Part shown: positions 23,501 to 35,600 of the stretch, in pieces
Layout of the letters: each line of letters starts with the position of its first letter
Numbering within the stretch: the stretch's first letter is position 1
NCBI RefSeq assembly: GCF_000003815.2
Contig: NC_049992.1
Span: forward strand, 11,484,753-11,548,752
Length of the DNA: 64,000 nucleotides
Direction: 5' to 3'
Source of the DNA: Branchiostoma floridae
Lineage: Eukaryota > Chordata > Leptocardii > Amphioxiformes > Branchiostomatidae
The notes under the pieces: model-generated
Seen by the model: the letters and a program-made list of their open reading frames with translations, nothing else
Databases searched by the model: none
Told to the model about the DNA's origin: nothing
Translations under genes and position numbers: made by a program

Positions 23501-26146
23501 TATCATCTACATGTACAAATGTATATTCACCAATGTGACCTACCTGATGTGTAGATCACAAGGACCAGGTTCACCAACTGGAAGGTGATCATTATAACTA
23601 TTCCCTGCAAAAAAATTAAGTTATTGACACAGATTAATAATACAAACATCCAACACCATAGTCAGTGACATACCATTTGTAATCTTCCTGATACAGCAAT
23701 TGTTTGAAAGCAAAGTACCTTTTAAAAGACACCTCTCAGTTATCATAGAAGGATTGAGTACAACATTAAAATCATAGCTGTTACTATTACAGTGGATGCT
23801 ACTAACTTGTTTAACATGTGATTAACATGTGATTATTTACATGTTAATGTTTGTAACAACACCACTCTTAACAAAGTATGGCACAGTAAAAGAATGGTGA
23901 TCAACTTACAGCTATGAAGATGTCATTGTTGTCAGCAGGGTGTGCCAAGTCAATGAGAGATAGAATCCCAACATACAGAGACTGGAGAAACACATGCAAA
24001 ATATGTAAATGACATTGGAATGTTTAAAAACATAATTTTCATACATAAGATTATGAGTATGATACAAGACTGGAAGACAACTACTATAAACTCATATGGC
24101 AACACATAATGACATAAGGGTTTACTTCTCTTTAGAGCAATTTTACCATGGTCATGTTGTGTTAACATTCATAACAGAACAGCAAGAAAATCATGCACAT
24201 GCATTGCACAAAGATCAATATTATTTTTATTCATTTTCTTCTTATCTAATGTACACATGATGTGGCTCTCCTTTGACACAGTAACAATTGATTAATTATA
24301 TTGCAACACCAGCCAGTAGCATAAACATTCAGAACTCTAGAATTTGCACCATTGACCTGCAATTCAGAAGCAGCCAGTATGCTACAATGACAAAAGAGAA
24401 AGTATAAAAGCCTCCATTATACCTGCCACAGCAGTGTAATAATCAGTAGATGTTTTGTGATCCTTTCAATACACGGTGAGGACCATTTGGTCCACCAGGA
24501 GACCCGCGAGCTGGAGCTCTGGGAGGATGTCGGAGAGGAACCACTTCGGAAGGTCACGCCATGCTGACTGGTCAGTCTGTGCTTCAGCGTGGTCAATGTC
24601 CTGTCCAGGTGGTTCACAAGGCCTTTGAGCTCCTCTAGCTCTGCTTGGTTCAGGGATGGAACACTGCCACTGGAATCATATTAAAAAAAACTTATCATGT
24701 TATAGCCTGATTTAATCGCGCTTCTTAGGCCCGTCCTACATTGCCGCGCCCATCCGCGGGGAAGAGGCTACAAGCTACAAGTGCCATCGTCTGGGACCCG
24801 TACACCAACAAAGGGATACAGGCGGTGGAGGCCGTCCAGCACAGGGCTGCCCGAGTGACCCTTAATGACTACCGGCAGACTAGCAGCGTGACACAAGTGC
24901 TCACCGACCTGCAGTGGCGCCCTCTCTCCGAAAGGAGGAGGAACGCCCGCCTCACCCTTTTCTATAAAGTAGTCAACAATAATATTAATATAGACGCCAG
25001 CAATATTCTCAAGCCTGCCCAAGGGTGCACCCGGGGTAGTCACAACTACAAATACCAACCCATATTTGCACGAACAGACATTTACAAGAACTCATTTTTC
25101 CCACGCATGATACCCGAGTGGAATGCCCTGCCTGGCACGGTTGTAAGTGCTCCCAACGTTGAGTGCTTCCGTGCCAGGCAGGCAGCCTGCCCGCCCTAAC
25201 CAGGGAGCTTCAGCTTTCCCCCCTACTATGCCCCACGCGGGGCCATTTGGGGGTATTACCATGCAGATGCAGCTCCGGATAGCGGAGTTTGTGTTAACAC
25301 AGACTAATCATGTTATGACTCAAAAGTTTATGATCAATGAAAACTGATCAGTGCCTTGTCTGGATGACAAACTGTTTCCAGGGCCTTAACAAACAAACTC
25401 CTTGGCTCTTGGGCTAACATGCCCCCAAGGAAATTCTTCAACAGACCCCCTCTCCCACGGACTCTTTCTAGGGGGCCTGTGCTAACATTTCCTTGCTCTG
25501 GAAACAGTCTGGCATTCCAGGCTACTCAGTGCCCTGTCCAGGTGTTTGACAAGACCTGTGAATTCCTCTTTCTCTGCTTAGTTCGGGATGCCACACTGCC
25601 ACTGGAATAATTGTAAGAAATTAGAGGGGTGAGTAAGAACAGAAAGAAACAGACATGCCGACACCCGGGATCGAACCCGGGTCGACGGATTACAAACCAG
25701 CAGCGAAACCACTGTGCTAGAAAAGGCTGATCAGCCAAGGCTACTTAAAACCCCTCTATTACATAACAACATTTATATATAACTTTCAAAGTGGAATAAC
25801 AAAAGAGTTGTAAATTATAATCGACAAATAAATTATTGATCCTGAGAGAGAAATAATGCATTTACTACATTAACGTTAACGTTATATATAATGTTATATA
25901 TATATATAACAGTATACAATAGCTTGTTTTTGTGCTTGTTAAAAGGATGGGCTTTGATCTTTGGTCCCAATCAAATATATCCCACCAACAAGTTTACACT
26001 GCTCAAACAAAGCGTTAGTTCTAGCAAATATTTTGGTAAAAGTTGCAACAAACTCCCAAAGATAGTCACCTTGTGAAGTCTCCTTCGGATGCATTTATCG
26101 AGCTCAGGATGGGGACTATGTCTCCTTCATCTCTACAGGAGCTCAT
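17516..26146 (-). CDS. Multi-pass membrane protein, about 315 residues, family not recognised
   Basis: Exons on the minus strand: 26146-26070, 24669-24423, 23981-23910, 23604-23544, 23075-22948, 18862-18754, 18555-18500, 18014-17852, and a probable last exon 17550-17516 ending in TAG. Phases agree throughout (948 nt). The Ser-rich N-terminus (MSSCRDEGDIVPILSS...) has no signal peptide. It is followed by about five hydrophobic segments: around LLIITLLWQSLYVGILSLI, IFIAGIVIMITFQLVNLVLV, LSTVLLFAGLYTCTY, LVVVLFIKMVFFS, and YLVVCVQMLLSFVYFASIF. The tail is polar. Between the last two helices is STGTLCGASDIVPTEWY, which faintly resembles a K+-channel pore loop without an intact filter. I cannot name the family. 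Its start codon lies 470 bp from that of FARSB in a divergent arrangement, which suggests broad expression. The last exon is the least certain part. Confidence 0.7.
19383..22939. mobile_element. 3.56-kb DNA-transposon-like element with about 200-bp terminal inverted repeats
   Basis: The left arm (19383 to about 19590) and right arm (about 22740-22939) are inverted copies over about 200 bp, including GGTAAGCGATTTGCAGAG at the ends and the GC-rich GCGGAGCGCGCACGGCGAT twice per arm. Both ends are flanked by GTTC (19379-19382 and 22940-22943), a likely 4-bp target duplication. No transposase frame is visible, so it is non-autonomous or degraded. It lies in the intron between exons 23075-22948 and 18862-18754, with its right end 8 bases inside the donor. 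Confidence 0.75.
21356..22660. repeat. Direct repeat pair (about 130 bp) inside the 3.56-kb element
   Basis: 21356-21487 and 22510-22660 share CGCACC...GACGC...GCTAT-AAAATA, then GTCATGA-ATCGACTAGAGCT and GATCAATAAAA / GGTCGTTAAAA in the same order. The copies have diverged. Confidence 0.55.
24729..25262 (+). mobile_element. 5'-truncated LINE (CR1/L2-like) 3' end
   Basis: A frame ending in TAA at 25197-25199 reads VWDPYTNKGIQAVEAVQHRA, then RAARVTLNDYRQTSSV, LQWRPLSERRRNARLTLFYK, and YKNSFFPRMIPEWNALP. This is the C-terminal end of a non-LTR reverse transcriptase ORF of the CR1/L2/RTE-like type. Everything upstream (endonuclease, RT core) is missing. The GC-rich 3' sequence to about 25262 may be its 3' UTR. 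It lies in intron 1 of the membrane-protein gene on the opposite strand. Confidence 0.85.
25525..25608 (-). pseudogene. Decayed duplicate of exon 2 of the membrane-protein gene
   Basis: The minus strand matches the start of the real exon 24669-24423: CAGTGGCAGTGT, then CATCCC-GAAC-AAGCAGAG, GAGGAAT/GCTC, CTTGT, CACCTGGACAGG. It lacks one T after CATCCC, which shifts the frame, and matches only about the first 80 bp. The acceptor AG is kept. It lies about 940 bp upstream of the working exon on the same strand, on the other side of the LINE fragment. Confidence 0.7.
25657..25740 (-). mobile_element. tRNA-derived SINE head
   Basis: The minus strand carries a Pol III A box TAGCACAGTGG (25719-25709) and a B box GGTTCGATCCC (25677-25667), spaced as in a tRNA. 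The T arm CCCGGGTTCGATCCCGGG is perfect, but the 7 bases before the A box do not pair with the 3' end, so this is a SINE promoter and not a working tRNA. Confidence 0.7.
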
Positions 26147-26616
26147 TTTAGGCCATAGTCACGAGCTTCGCTCCCAAAATCGCTCGCGGAAACGTTGGGA
26201 ATGACGACAAATTCGTAAATAGGTCAACGTGTCCGATAAGGGAGGTCAAAGGTTCCCGCCAGATTAGTCAACTTTTGGAAAGGGGACACTGATCCTAAAT
26301 TGCTACCTTTTTAGAAATTGTTTTGTCAAATTTATTGATATTTATATATAAAAGGAATACATTATGTGCTGTTTTTGTTGTTTTTAAATGATAAGCATAT
26401 AAGAGAGGTCTTTTTTATCGATATTTCACTTTTCAAATAACGCCCCCTTTTTCATAAAGAGAGTTACCTTCCCAAATCTCGCGAGATTTTAGATACGAGA
26501 AACGGCGAGACATTTCATCATCTTTTCATGAGGAGCAAAGAACAACACTGACTGTCTCTCTGTCCTTTTTCAAGCAATTCTGACAGTTATCTCGGAGATA
26601 GCGGTATAGAGCTGCC
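26147..26616. promoter_or_regulatory. Divergent promoter, membrane-protein gene / FARSB
   Basis: Only 470 bp separate the two start codons, which point away from each other. At 26474-26489 is the perfect 16-bp palindrome AAATCTCGCGAGATTT, containing TCTCGCGAGA, a core element known from broadly expressed and often bidirectional animal promoters. No TATA box is evident at a suitable place. Confidence 0.7.
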
Positions 26617-29600
26617 ATGCCAACCATAGGAGTAAACAGAGATCTCCTTTTCGAGAGGCTCGGACGGACGTACAGTGAGTAGAGCGTCTCTTTGTTGTTG
26701 CTGCATGCATCCGGCATCTGAACATGTGGACCGACCCGCCCCCCTCCCACACCTTCATATCGCAGAACTTTAAATTTATATAGAAAAAATGCACAAAGAG
26801 AAGTGCTCTATAGAATCTCTCATACGCTTTGCTGTAACAATCTAGGCGTGCTTTGGTTAGCCTATGTTATAATGGCTATCAATTAAATTTTGCAGTGGGC
26901 AGGGTTCTGCTTCACAATAAGATAATTTATCTTGCAAAATTTGCTAGTGCCTATTCAATAAAGAAATTGATTTTACAGCTTGTCCTGTGTTAATTTTTGC
27001 AGCTGAAGAGGAGTTTGATGAGCTAATGTTTGACTATGGACTGGAACTGGATGAAGTGGTAAGTCAGACAGGATAGAGCTCATCAATTTTGATAGGCTAT
27101 TTATATCAATTAAACAATATTCTTAGTTTATAGAAGAACATTTGATTCATTTGCAAGTCAGGAATCTAAAATTTAGATAAGATGTAGGCTATATATTAAT
27201 CAGTCAAAGAATGACATGAAACAAAAATAAAGAATATTTGTATTTTGAGCCCTGTACATCATTCCATATGTTAGTTTGTCAAGTATTACAAATGAAAACC
27301 AATAGTTTGTTGAGACAGGCTTTGTCTAGAAATTTGATCATCACTCTTTTGAACTAGAATATAACAGTTAAATGACAATATATTAGTTTATTTTGCATAC
27401 CTGGTAAACCACCTTAAGGTGTAACACACCAAGCTGCATATCCAGATAGATTGATTTGATCCACTCACACCAGGAAGGATCCCTACTCTTTTTGATAAGT
27501 GTGATGGGTTCTTAACTTCTTTAGCATGCTCGAGGTGTGTCTCTCCTCAAACACAGGAACTCTATTAAACATCATATCTGAAATGTCTGAGGAACAGCCC
27601 TAACCGAAGCTAGGTATTCATTTTTATCTGTGGTAAGTGCTTTCCCCAAAGGCACAAGATCGGTGGCACATCAACAGATTCGAACCCAGAACCTCTTGGT
27701 TATGAATCAAACACCCTGAGAATTGCCCACATGACCCCATATTTGTACTCCTTATCCACAGACTTCAGAGAAGGCCATGTTGGAGAAAGAGCAGGGTGTG
27801 ACGGCACAGGGGGCGTCTGAAGCCATCATCTACAGGATAGAGATACCTGCCAACAGGTGGGTGGGGGGAGATGCACTCTTAATAGTCTCCAAGCAGATCT
27901 TACACTAACATAAGATAGTCTCATAAGCTGGCAAGGTAGTGTAACTTGCAAAGTAGTGTAGCCACTCTTTTGCCGGGTTATGATGCTACATTTGTATCTT
28001 ATGCCACCATAGGATCTGCTTTGAGATTACACTCTTACTACTGGTGATGATTATGATTTATAGGGTGTGGTCAGGAAGAATCATGGTGGGAGATAAGATT
28101 AGAAAATACACAATTTGCTTTTAGGTTCTTCTAGAGAAGACTTTTATTATCATATATAAGCAGACCAAACTATATGTACTGTATGACCAAGGAGGTTATA
28201 TAATTAAACCTCCTCAAGGTATGACTGAATTTACTTCATTTTCTATTCTATATCATTTGATGGATGGTCATCATGTCAACTCCCTGGTACATGTTCATGT
28301 AGTTGGGTATGAACTGATGATGAAGATGATTTACTTTTGTATAGAGTACAGATAATTATTTCTGACTTCTCTGTTTTATTCTACAGATACGACTTACTGT
28401 GTTTGGAAGGACTGGTGAGAGCCTTACTAGTTTTCAAAGAAAAGTAAGTATACATTCATGATTGTCTGCTTATACCTGTTTTCTTAAAGCCTACATATGT
28501 GCATGAAGACTCACATTCTGTCAACTATTGATGTGGCTCATATTCTAGACTTGAACACAGACAAAGTGTTTGTTTTTTACAACATATTGATTGATACTAA
28601 TTTTCATGTCATATATTTATGAGATTTTAGCCTTCTTACCATTCTGCCAATGCATAAATTGCTTTGAATGATATGTTTTCTTATGCTTCTGCTGTCATTA
28701 GAGACTTAATCATTGTTAATGTTTTTACAGACAGAAGGCCCCCAGGTACAAGGCTATCCCCCCTGCTGATGGCAACTCCCAACAACTCATCATTCAAGAA
28801 GCAGTAAGTTTCTAGACTTGTTTGAGCATTGCACAAAATCACAAATTTCTACTATGGTCAGCAAAAGCCCAATAATTACATCATAAAGCTAGGTCAGGAA
28901 AAAACTATATAGCATCATTTCCTTTCCCCTTTGGGAGTCAAATTAATAACTACACAACTTAAACTGCATCCTCTTCAATATTTTCATCCTGCTGTAAGTC
29001 ATCCCCCAGAGGTTCCCCAAGTGCTTGTCGTAGTCTGGCCCAGAAGAGAGGAACATGCTGCTGTTTGTTGGGCCAGCGTAGGTAGGTGTCCCTGTTAACG
29101 ATGTTATTCAGCAGCGGGTAGCGCTCTAAGACACGGTCAGGGATGTTCTCCAGAAACACGAGAATCAGGCTCACCCTACGCGGGTCGAACAGGTGATATC
29201 TCCCCTGGGACATCTGCAGCTCGTAGTTGCACCAGCTGCTTCGTAGGAAACTCCTCGTGATGACGCAGACAGTTTTCCTGCTCGTTTCCACGGCATCTCG
29301 GATGTTGTGTAAGATCAGTTTCCCGCCTACAAAGTCACGTTCTGCGATACACAGGTGGTAGTGAGGAGGGCGGTCTTCCAACATTGGGGACAACATGCGG
29401 GACACCCAGGCTTTGTCATTGCTGCTGTATGCCACAAAGGCGTCGTATCTAAACTGCTGCGGTTGTTCCCGGATTTCTTCATATCCACGAAGACGGAGCC
29501 TAACTCTAAACCACATGTAAGCAAAGTAGCCACTACAGAAGTTGACAAGGACAGCAGAGAGCATGTAGAGGAGAAGGAAAGAGGTGGATATGGCACAGGC

Positions 29601-32600
29601 ATAGAGGTCACGGTGAGAGGCACAATCAGGGTGAAAATTAGGCAGATCTGTGCCGTGGAGGTCAGGAGGAGTGTTACATTGGTACCACCCTTCTGTCCAT
29701 CCCTGCACTACAGAAGGGTGAGCATCAGCCCAGGATATAAACCACTCGATCTGACAGTCACAAAAGAAGGGGTTATTGTTGATGGCCAATTTGTCTAGTC
29801 CTGGTAAAATGGTCTCAAAATTGGACTCATTCAACAAGGTTATGCTGTTCCAACCTAGGAATAGGGTTTGTAATTTGGGAGAAGCTGAGAACAAAGTCTG
29901 TGGAAGGTACATTATTTTGTTTGACGACAAGTCAACTGAGCGTAGGTTTTTATGAACTTTAAACAACTCAGCAGGAAGGTATGTTATGAAAGATTCAGAC
30001 AGGTCAATGACCTCTAGATTAGGCATGCCATAAAAGATACTGTTGTTTGAAAAACTAGACCAGATTTCTCCTGTCTCCCTCATAATCAGGGTAGTCAAAG
30101 ATACAAGCCCATGAAATATCATCCCATGGCCAGGTGTTGTAGCAATCCAATTTCCACTGAGGTTCAGCTCAGTTAGATACCTGAGTTTTTCAAAGATAGT
30201 AGGATTAGGCCACGGAAAAGGAGTAGCAAATAGTTTGTTATAGGACAAGTCCAAGGTTTCTAGTGTTGTGTTTTCAGGGAAGTTTAAAGTGTTGTCTTGT
30301 AGAAAGAGTTGGTTGTGACTCAGGTCAATGTGCTTGATGCTGGCAAGACTGGTGAAGTCTATGATGCTATATTGAGATAAGTGGTTTGTGCCAACATTCA
30401 GCACTTCAAGAGATCTTAAACTGGAGAACACTAACTTTGGTAATTGAACTATGTTATTTCCATACAAATCAAGCTCTACTAGGGATGTTAGATTAACAAA
30501 TGTCTTGCTCGAAACAGTTTCTATATTACTCTCTCTCAATGTCAGTATCTTCAGATTATCCAGTCCAGCAAAAGTGTTGTCCACCAAATTTGTCAGGTCT
30601 TTCTCATCAAGCTGAAGAACCTCTAGGTTTTGAAGCCCTCTAAAACCAAATGATTCAATTTCTAATTTATTAAAACCCCAAATGAGATACAAAAATTTCA
30701 GGTTTGTGAGGTCATCAAAGTCACCTTGCCGGATGATTGTAACATCAGTTTGATCCATGTTAAGTTCTGTCAGAGTTTGTGCTACCCCTGACAGTGCAGC
30801 CTTCGGAATCTGTGTCAGGGAAACATCTGATAGGTCCAAGACCTGTAAACTAGATAATCCATGAAAAGCTAGTCCAGATAGTTTAGTTAGTATGTTTTCT
30901 GCTAGGTTTAGGTTTCTAAGATGGTTCAATCCCTGAAAAGCATTATCTTGTATTTCATTGATCATTACATGCTTCAGTGTCAATGTCTTCAAGCTTGTGT
31001 TCTGTAGACAAGCAAAAGAACCAGCCTGCATGACTGGAATGTTATAATTGTTTAGTCTTATTTCTGTGATGTTACAGGCACTTAAGCCTTCAAGTGCCTC
31101 TTGTAAGTTTGATAACAAAATAGGAATGCCAGACAGGTCCAATTTGTGTACAGTACTAAACAGAGTAAAGAAAGATTTGTCAATATGAGTTATCGGGTTG
31201 TCGGAAAAGTCTAGTAGGTCAAACCCATGCGAAAGGAAAGGCTTGAAATCAGAATAGTTCAAAGACGATATGTTGTTTCCAGACAGAATTAGTTCACGCA
31301 GTGAAGACATCTTAACAAAATCACTTGAAAATTTGCAGCTGATGAGTTGATTGCAGGAAATATCAAGACTTTTGAGATTCAAACCTTTCCAAATGTCAGC
31401 TTGTAGTATGTTATGTAGACTGTTGTGGGAGAGGTCAAGATTTTGCAGAGTAGAAAGAGAGGAAAATAGCTTAGCAGGCAGATACGACAAATGATTCCTT
31501 TTCAGTGACAACTTCTCCAAGTTGGAAAGGTTATAGAAGGCAGCTGGTTCAATAACTGACAGTCTGTCGTGTTCTAAGTTGAGAACTTCTAGAAGATGTA
31601 GAGAAGAAAAGGAGTTGTTCCTTATTGTCTGGATGTCATTGCTGGATAAGTCCAGCTCGATGAGATCATGAGGAAGGTTGTTTGGAACCCATGTCAGCCC
31701 ATCCGAGGTGCAGTCAGCAGTCTGGTTCACAATGGTACATGGAGTTCCTGAGATTAACAAGAGAAATGATCTTCTAATTAAAGTCTCTTCAAGTTAAATG
31801 ATAAATTGTGAAGTAAAAGGTATGAATGATGTATGGTCCTGCATATGGTATTGATTACAAGCAAGATGTTTGTGAATGTACAATGATCATATTTCTAGGG
31901 ATAGTCAGTCTTTATGCAGAGGTGAAGTCTGGATCAATATGTATGGACAAATACATATACTGTACATGTATGTGCAAATTGTTAAGTTCATTGTGCATCC
32001 TCAAGGTAGCAGAACACAGTTTTCGGCCTATGGTGATTTCTATAGTTAAGGACCACAAGGTTACTGACATCGACGGGGATAGAATTATAGTAGGGTGCAG
32101 TTTTGAAGCATGACAAACTAATATATTGAAGTCTAGGGTATAATCTACAAAATTTAAGTGAAAACAAAAAAAATGTGTCGCTTTTTTTAAATTTCGCCAC
32201 CCTCTTTTAAATGGGTCCTTCCATCCAGCAGGGCCATGCGGACTGCAGCCAACTCACTGAGGCAGTCAGTTGTAAAGGTCGCGTGCATTGATACACCGAA
32301 TGGCCAAACAAAATGATCCTATACATACGATCTAAAAGTTGACTCATTATACTACCATATAGCAAAGTTCATACCCCGCTGTCTTTCACGTTACTAGTCA
32401 GGGCTCAAAATACCACCTGCATATGCAGGTTAGTGCAGGTAAAATTGGAGCTGTGCAGGTATTTCTGGTGTCTACCTGCACCTAACCTGCACCGGTCCAT
32501 GTACTGGGTTTTGCTCATAAATGTCGTTTGATGTAGGTGTATGCTGATTCTTATAAGCTGTTACCACCTGGAAAGTAGAAAAGAAAAATAGCAATAGTTC

Positions 32601-35600
32601 CTGAGCATTTCTAGTGTAATCCATACTTTCTGAATTCAGAGTGGTTCAGGTAAAATTTTTCTGATGCAGGTAATTTTCAATGTTACCTGCACCAGTGCAG
32701 GTATGCAGAAAAAAGTATTTCGAGCCCTGCTAGTACAGTGTATACATATGCTAGAAGAATTTGGTTGCACTACTGTTTTTACCCCTGCGTCATAGGCAAG
32801 GGAGGTCGTGTGGAAATGTTCTGCAACCTCAAAGTGCCAAAAATTTTCTTAACATTTTCTCACAACACCCCTTCCCCCTCTACACATGCACACTGACTCA
32901 CACATGCAGACAATCCTTCCCATAATATATGATTATATCAAGTTGTTACCATACCTTTTGTTGTAACAGTTGTGCATAGGGCTAAAACTATGCCAAGGAA
33001 TAAAACCTTCTCCAGTGCCAACAGTTTCAGCCTGGTGCATGTACTGTATTGTACATCTTGTCCCAAGGCCATTGCAGGACTTGAGTAAAGACTCAGCATT
33101 TCTAATGAATAAGAAATATTCTGTTACCAGGACTGAAATAGGTTCCGATTCTAAAATTTTCAAAACAGGCCATTTTATCATAACATACTGAATGCTGAAT
33201 TATTTCATTAGGAGATGTACATAAACCTAATTATTAAGTTCATGGTGCTGTGTTTACCTATTTTTATGAATTCAAATTTCAATACATAGTGTTACATTAA
33301 ATCATGTGGTAAATTTGATTAATGTTTCCATGCCTTTTTATAGATTTTACATTTGTCCTTCCTGGAGAAAACATTGGTTAGAAATAGAAATCTAGATGTG
33401 TGCCTTAGAATAGAAATAAGGTTACCTACCTGACTAACACTGAAAATGTAGCAAGAAACATCCAAGACAAATTAGAAAATAATCATGTATAGCCAGTGGC
33501 CAGCAGAATGTGACTGGTAAGTACCTTTGAGCTTAGTTTCTACCTTAGTTTCTTATCTAAATCCTCAACAAAATGAAAGAGAAACAACAGAACTTCCCCT
33601 TTCATGTGTACATGATTATAAACACTCACCTGATAATTATATTTTAGCCATACCATAGGTATGGTGAAATATATTGTATTCGTAATGTTTCTTTCTTTCT
33701 TTCTCCTGTCAAATCTTCAGAACACGGTATCTCCGTTGTTCCTCAACCGAATGACTTGAAATTTGGCACAAGGGTAGAGTGGGCCAATACCCTCGGGCGT
33801 TTTTTTCATTTTTTCCATATCTGTCTCTTAAATGATTTTATTAAGGTTTTTTGGTCATCTTAAGACCAAAACTGTATATTTGGGCCCCCTGTACCCTGGT
33901 ATTAGAACCGAATGAGCTGAAATTTGGCACAGATGTGCCTTGATAAGTCCCCCATATAGATTCAATATCAGTTTTGGTGTACAGTACAACAAAATGCTTA
34001 TTTTTGCGATTTTTTTACCAATTTTTGACCAAAAAAAGGACACTTTTGGCCCCTGTACCCTGGTATTACAACCAAATGAGCTGAAATTTGACAGAGATGT
34101 GCCTTGATAATGCCCCCATATAAATTTAAGAACACTTTTGGTGTACAGTACAACAAAATGCTTATTTTTGCGATTTTTTGACCAATTTTTGACCAAAAAA
34201 GGACACTTTTGGCTCCTGTACCTTGGTATTGCAACCGAATGAGCTGAAATTTGACACAGATGTGCCTTGATAATCCCTTCATATAAATTCAATAACACTT
34301 TTGGTGTACAGTGCAACAAAATGCTTATTTTTGCGATTTTTGGCCAATTTTTGACCAAAAAAAGGACACTTTTGGCTCCTGTACCCTGGTATTACAATTA
34401 AATGACCTGAAATTTGGTATAGATAGGCATTAGATACTTGGTAACAAGATTCAAGTAAAATTTTTGACATAAACAACTTTAAAATGATTAATTTTGGCAC
34501 TTTTCTGAGGGGAAATTTGTTTTCTTTTGGCCTCCTGACGTGACCTTCCGTGACCCCGCACAGAGCCACACCTGTGCGCGTCAGCCGGAGAGTTAATTGA
34601 ATCAAAGACCTAGCCAATCAGCGAAGAGGAGGCCAAAGGCTAATTAATATTCATAAGCGGGGCCTCATGATCCCGTATATAGCAGTGTTCCCGCCAGGGG
34701 GAGCAAAGCCCGCCTAAGGCTCTCGCATTTTAGACTATTCAGAAGGCTTTATATTGTATCAGTTCTTAGGGGCATATCTATGATAATCGCAGCAGTCACT
34801 TAACTTCTCTTCAGGAGTTTAGCGTAACACTGTTTCAGGTCAAACCGTCAAAGGCAACTAAAAACAAACTTTAACGTTACTGAGTTCAACAGTACTTATA
34901 ACTTGTTATCCGAAGTTGAAACGCTAGCGATGGTATTTTCGCTGCGCTGTTAGCTCCGTGCGACTGTTGTTGACGGTCTTATAACGGTATATTTTGCACC
35001 CCTGTACCCTGGTATGAGTAACATTTGGTATAGATAGGCATAATATAGTTGGTAAAATGATCCAAGTAAAATTTTTGGCATAAAGTACTGTAAAGGGCTT
35101 AATTACAGCACTTTTTTTAGGGGAAATTGGTTTTCTTTCGTTCTCCATGCCGTGACCTTTCGGACGTTCACCCCACAGAGCCGACATCTGCACCTGCGTC
35201 TAGCCGGCAGGAAGAGTTAATTCAATTAATGGTTCAGCCAATCAGCGAAGAGGAAAGCGAAGGCTAATTAATATTCATAAGCGGGACCACACAATACGTT
35301 AACTTGAAGACTCAGGCCGTACAGACTTCTCGCCAGGATTTTTTCAAAGCGTCGGACAGGGGTCCGGGGGCCGCCGAATGTCCCTGGCGGGGTCCAGGGG
35401 CAGGGCCACTGTGGGGGGGACCCAGGTGGGCGAAGCCCCCCCGGAAGCTCTTGCATTTTAGGCTATTGAGAAGGCTTCTTTTATCAGTTTTTTTAGGGCC
35501 ATATCTACGATAATCGTAGCAGTCACTTACTTCTCTTCAGCAGTTTGACTTTAAAATATTTCGGGTCAAAGCTTCAAAGACAACTAAAACCTCATAAACA

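Noticed and set aside
24741..25199. 152-residue protein-coding gene on the plus strand
   Set aside because: The frame is the C-terminal end of a LINE reverse transcriptase, truncated on the left, with no start or promoter.
25657..25740. Minus-strand tRNA gene with good A and B boxes
   Set aside because: The acceptor stem does not pair and the sequence sits in SINE context; it is a Pol III promoter of a retroposon.
29355..29798. Plus-strand frame of about 147 residues, also seen at 38241-38678 and 43912-44253
   Set aside because: It is exactly antisense to the TIR and LRRCT coding regions of the three TLRs, and its conservation follows from theirs.
28959..31760. TLR start at the MLIS methionine of the long frame
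   Set aside because: It would leave the receptor without a signal peptide; a good acceptor lies just inside, and a matching signal exon lies upstream in all three copies.
32933..33181. 82-residue frame on the minus strand upstream of TLR copy 1 (also 41962-42210)
   Set aside because: It overlaps the signal exon in another frame; only the frame giving a hydrophobic core and correct phase into the LRR exon is credible.
33855..34358. Minus-strand frame with repeated [12 protein letters not shown] peptides
   Set aside because: It is produced by the 163-bp tandem repeat; no splice sites or homology.
33998..34500. CRISPR-like array
   Set aside because: Units are 163 bp with diverged repeats and no short unique spacers, in a eukaryotic genome.
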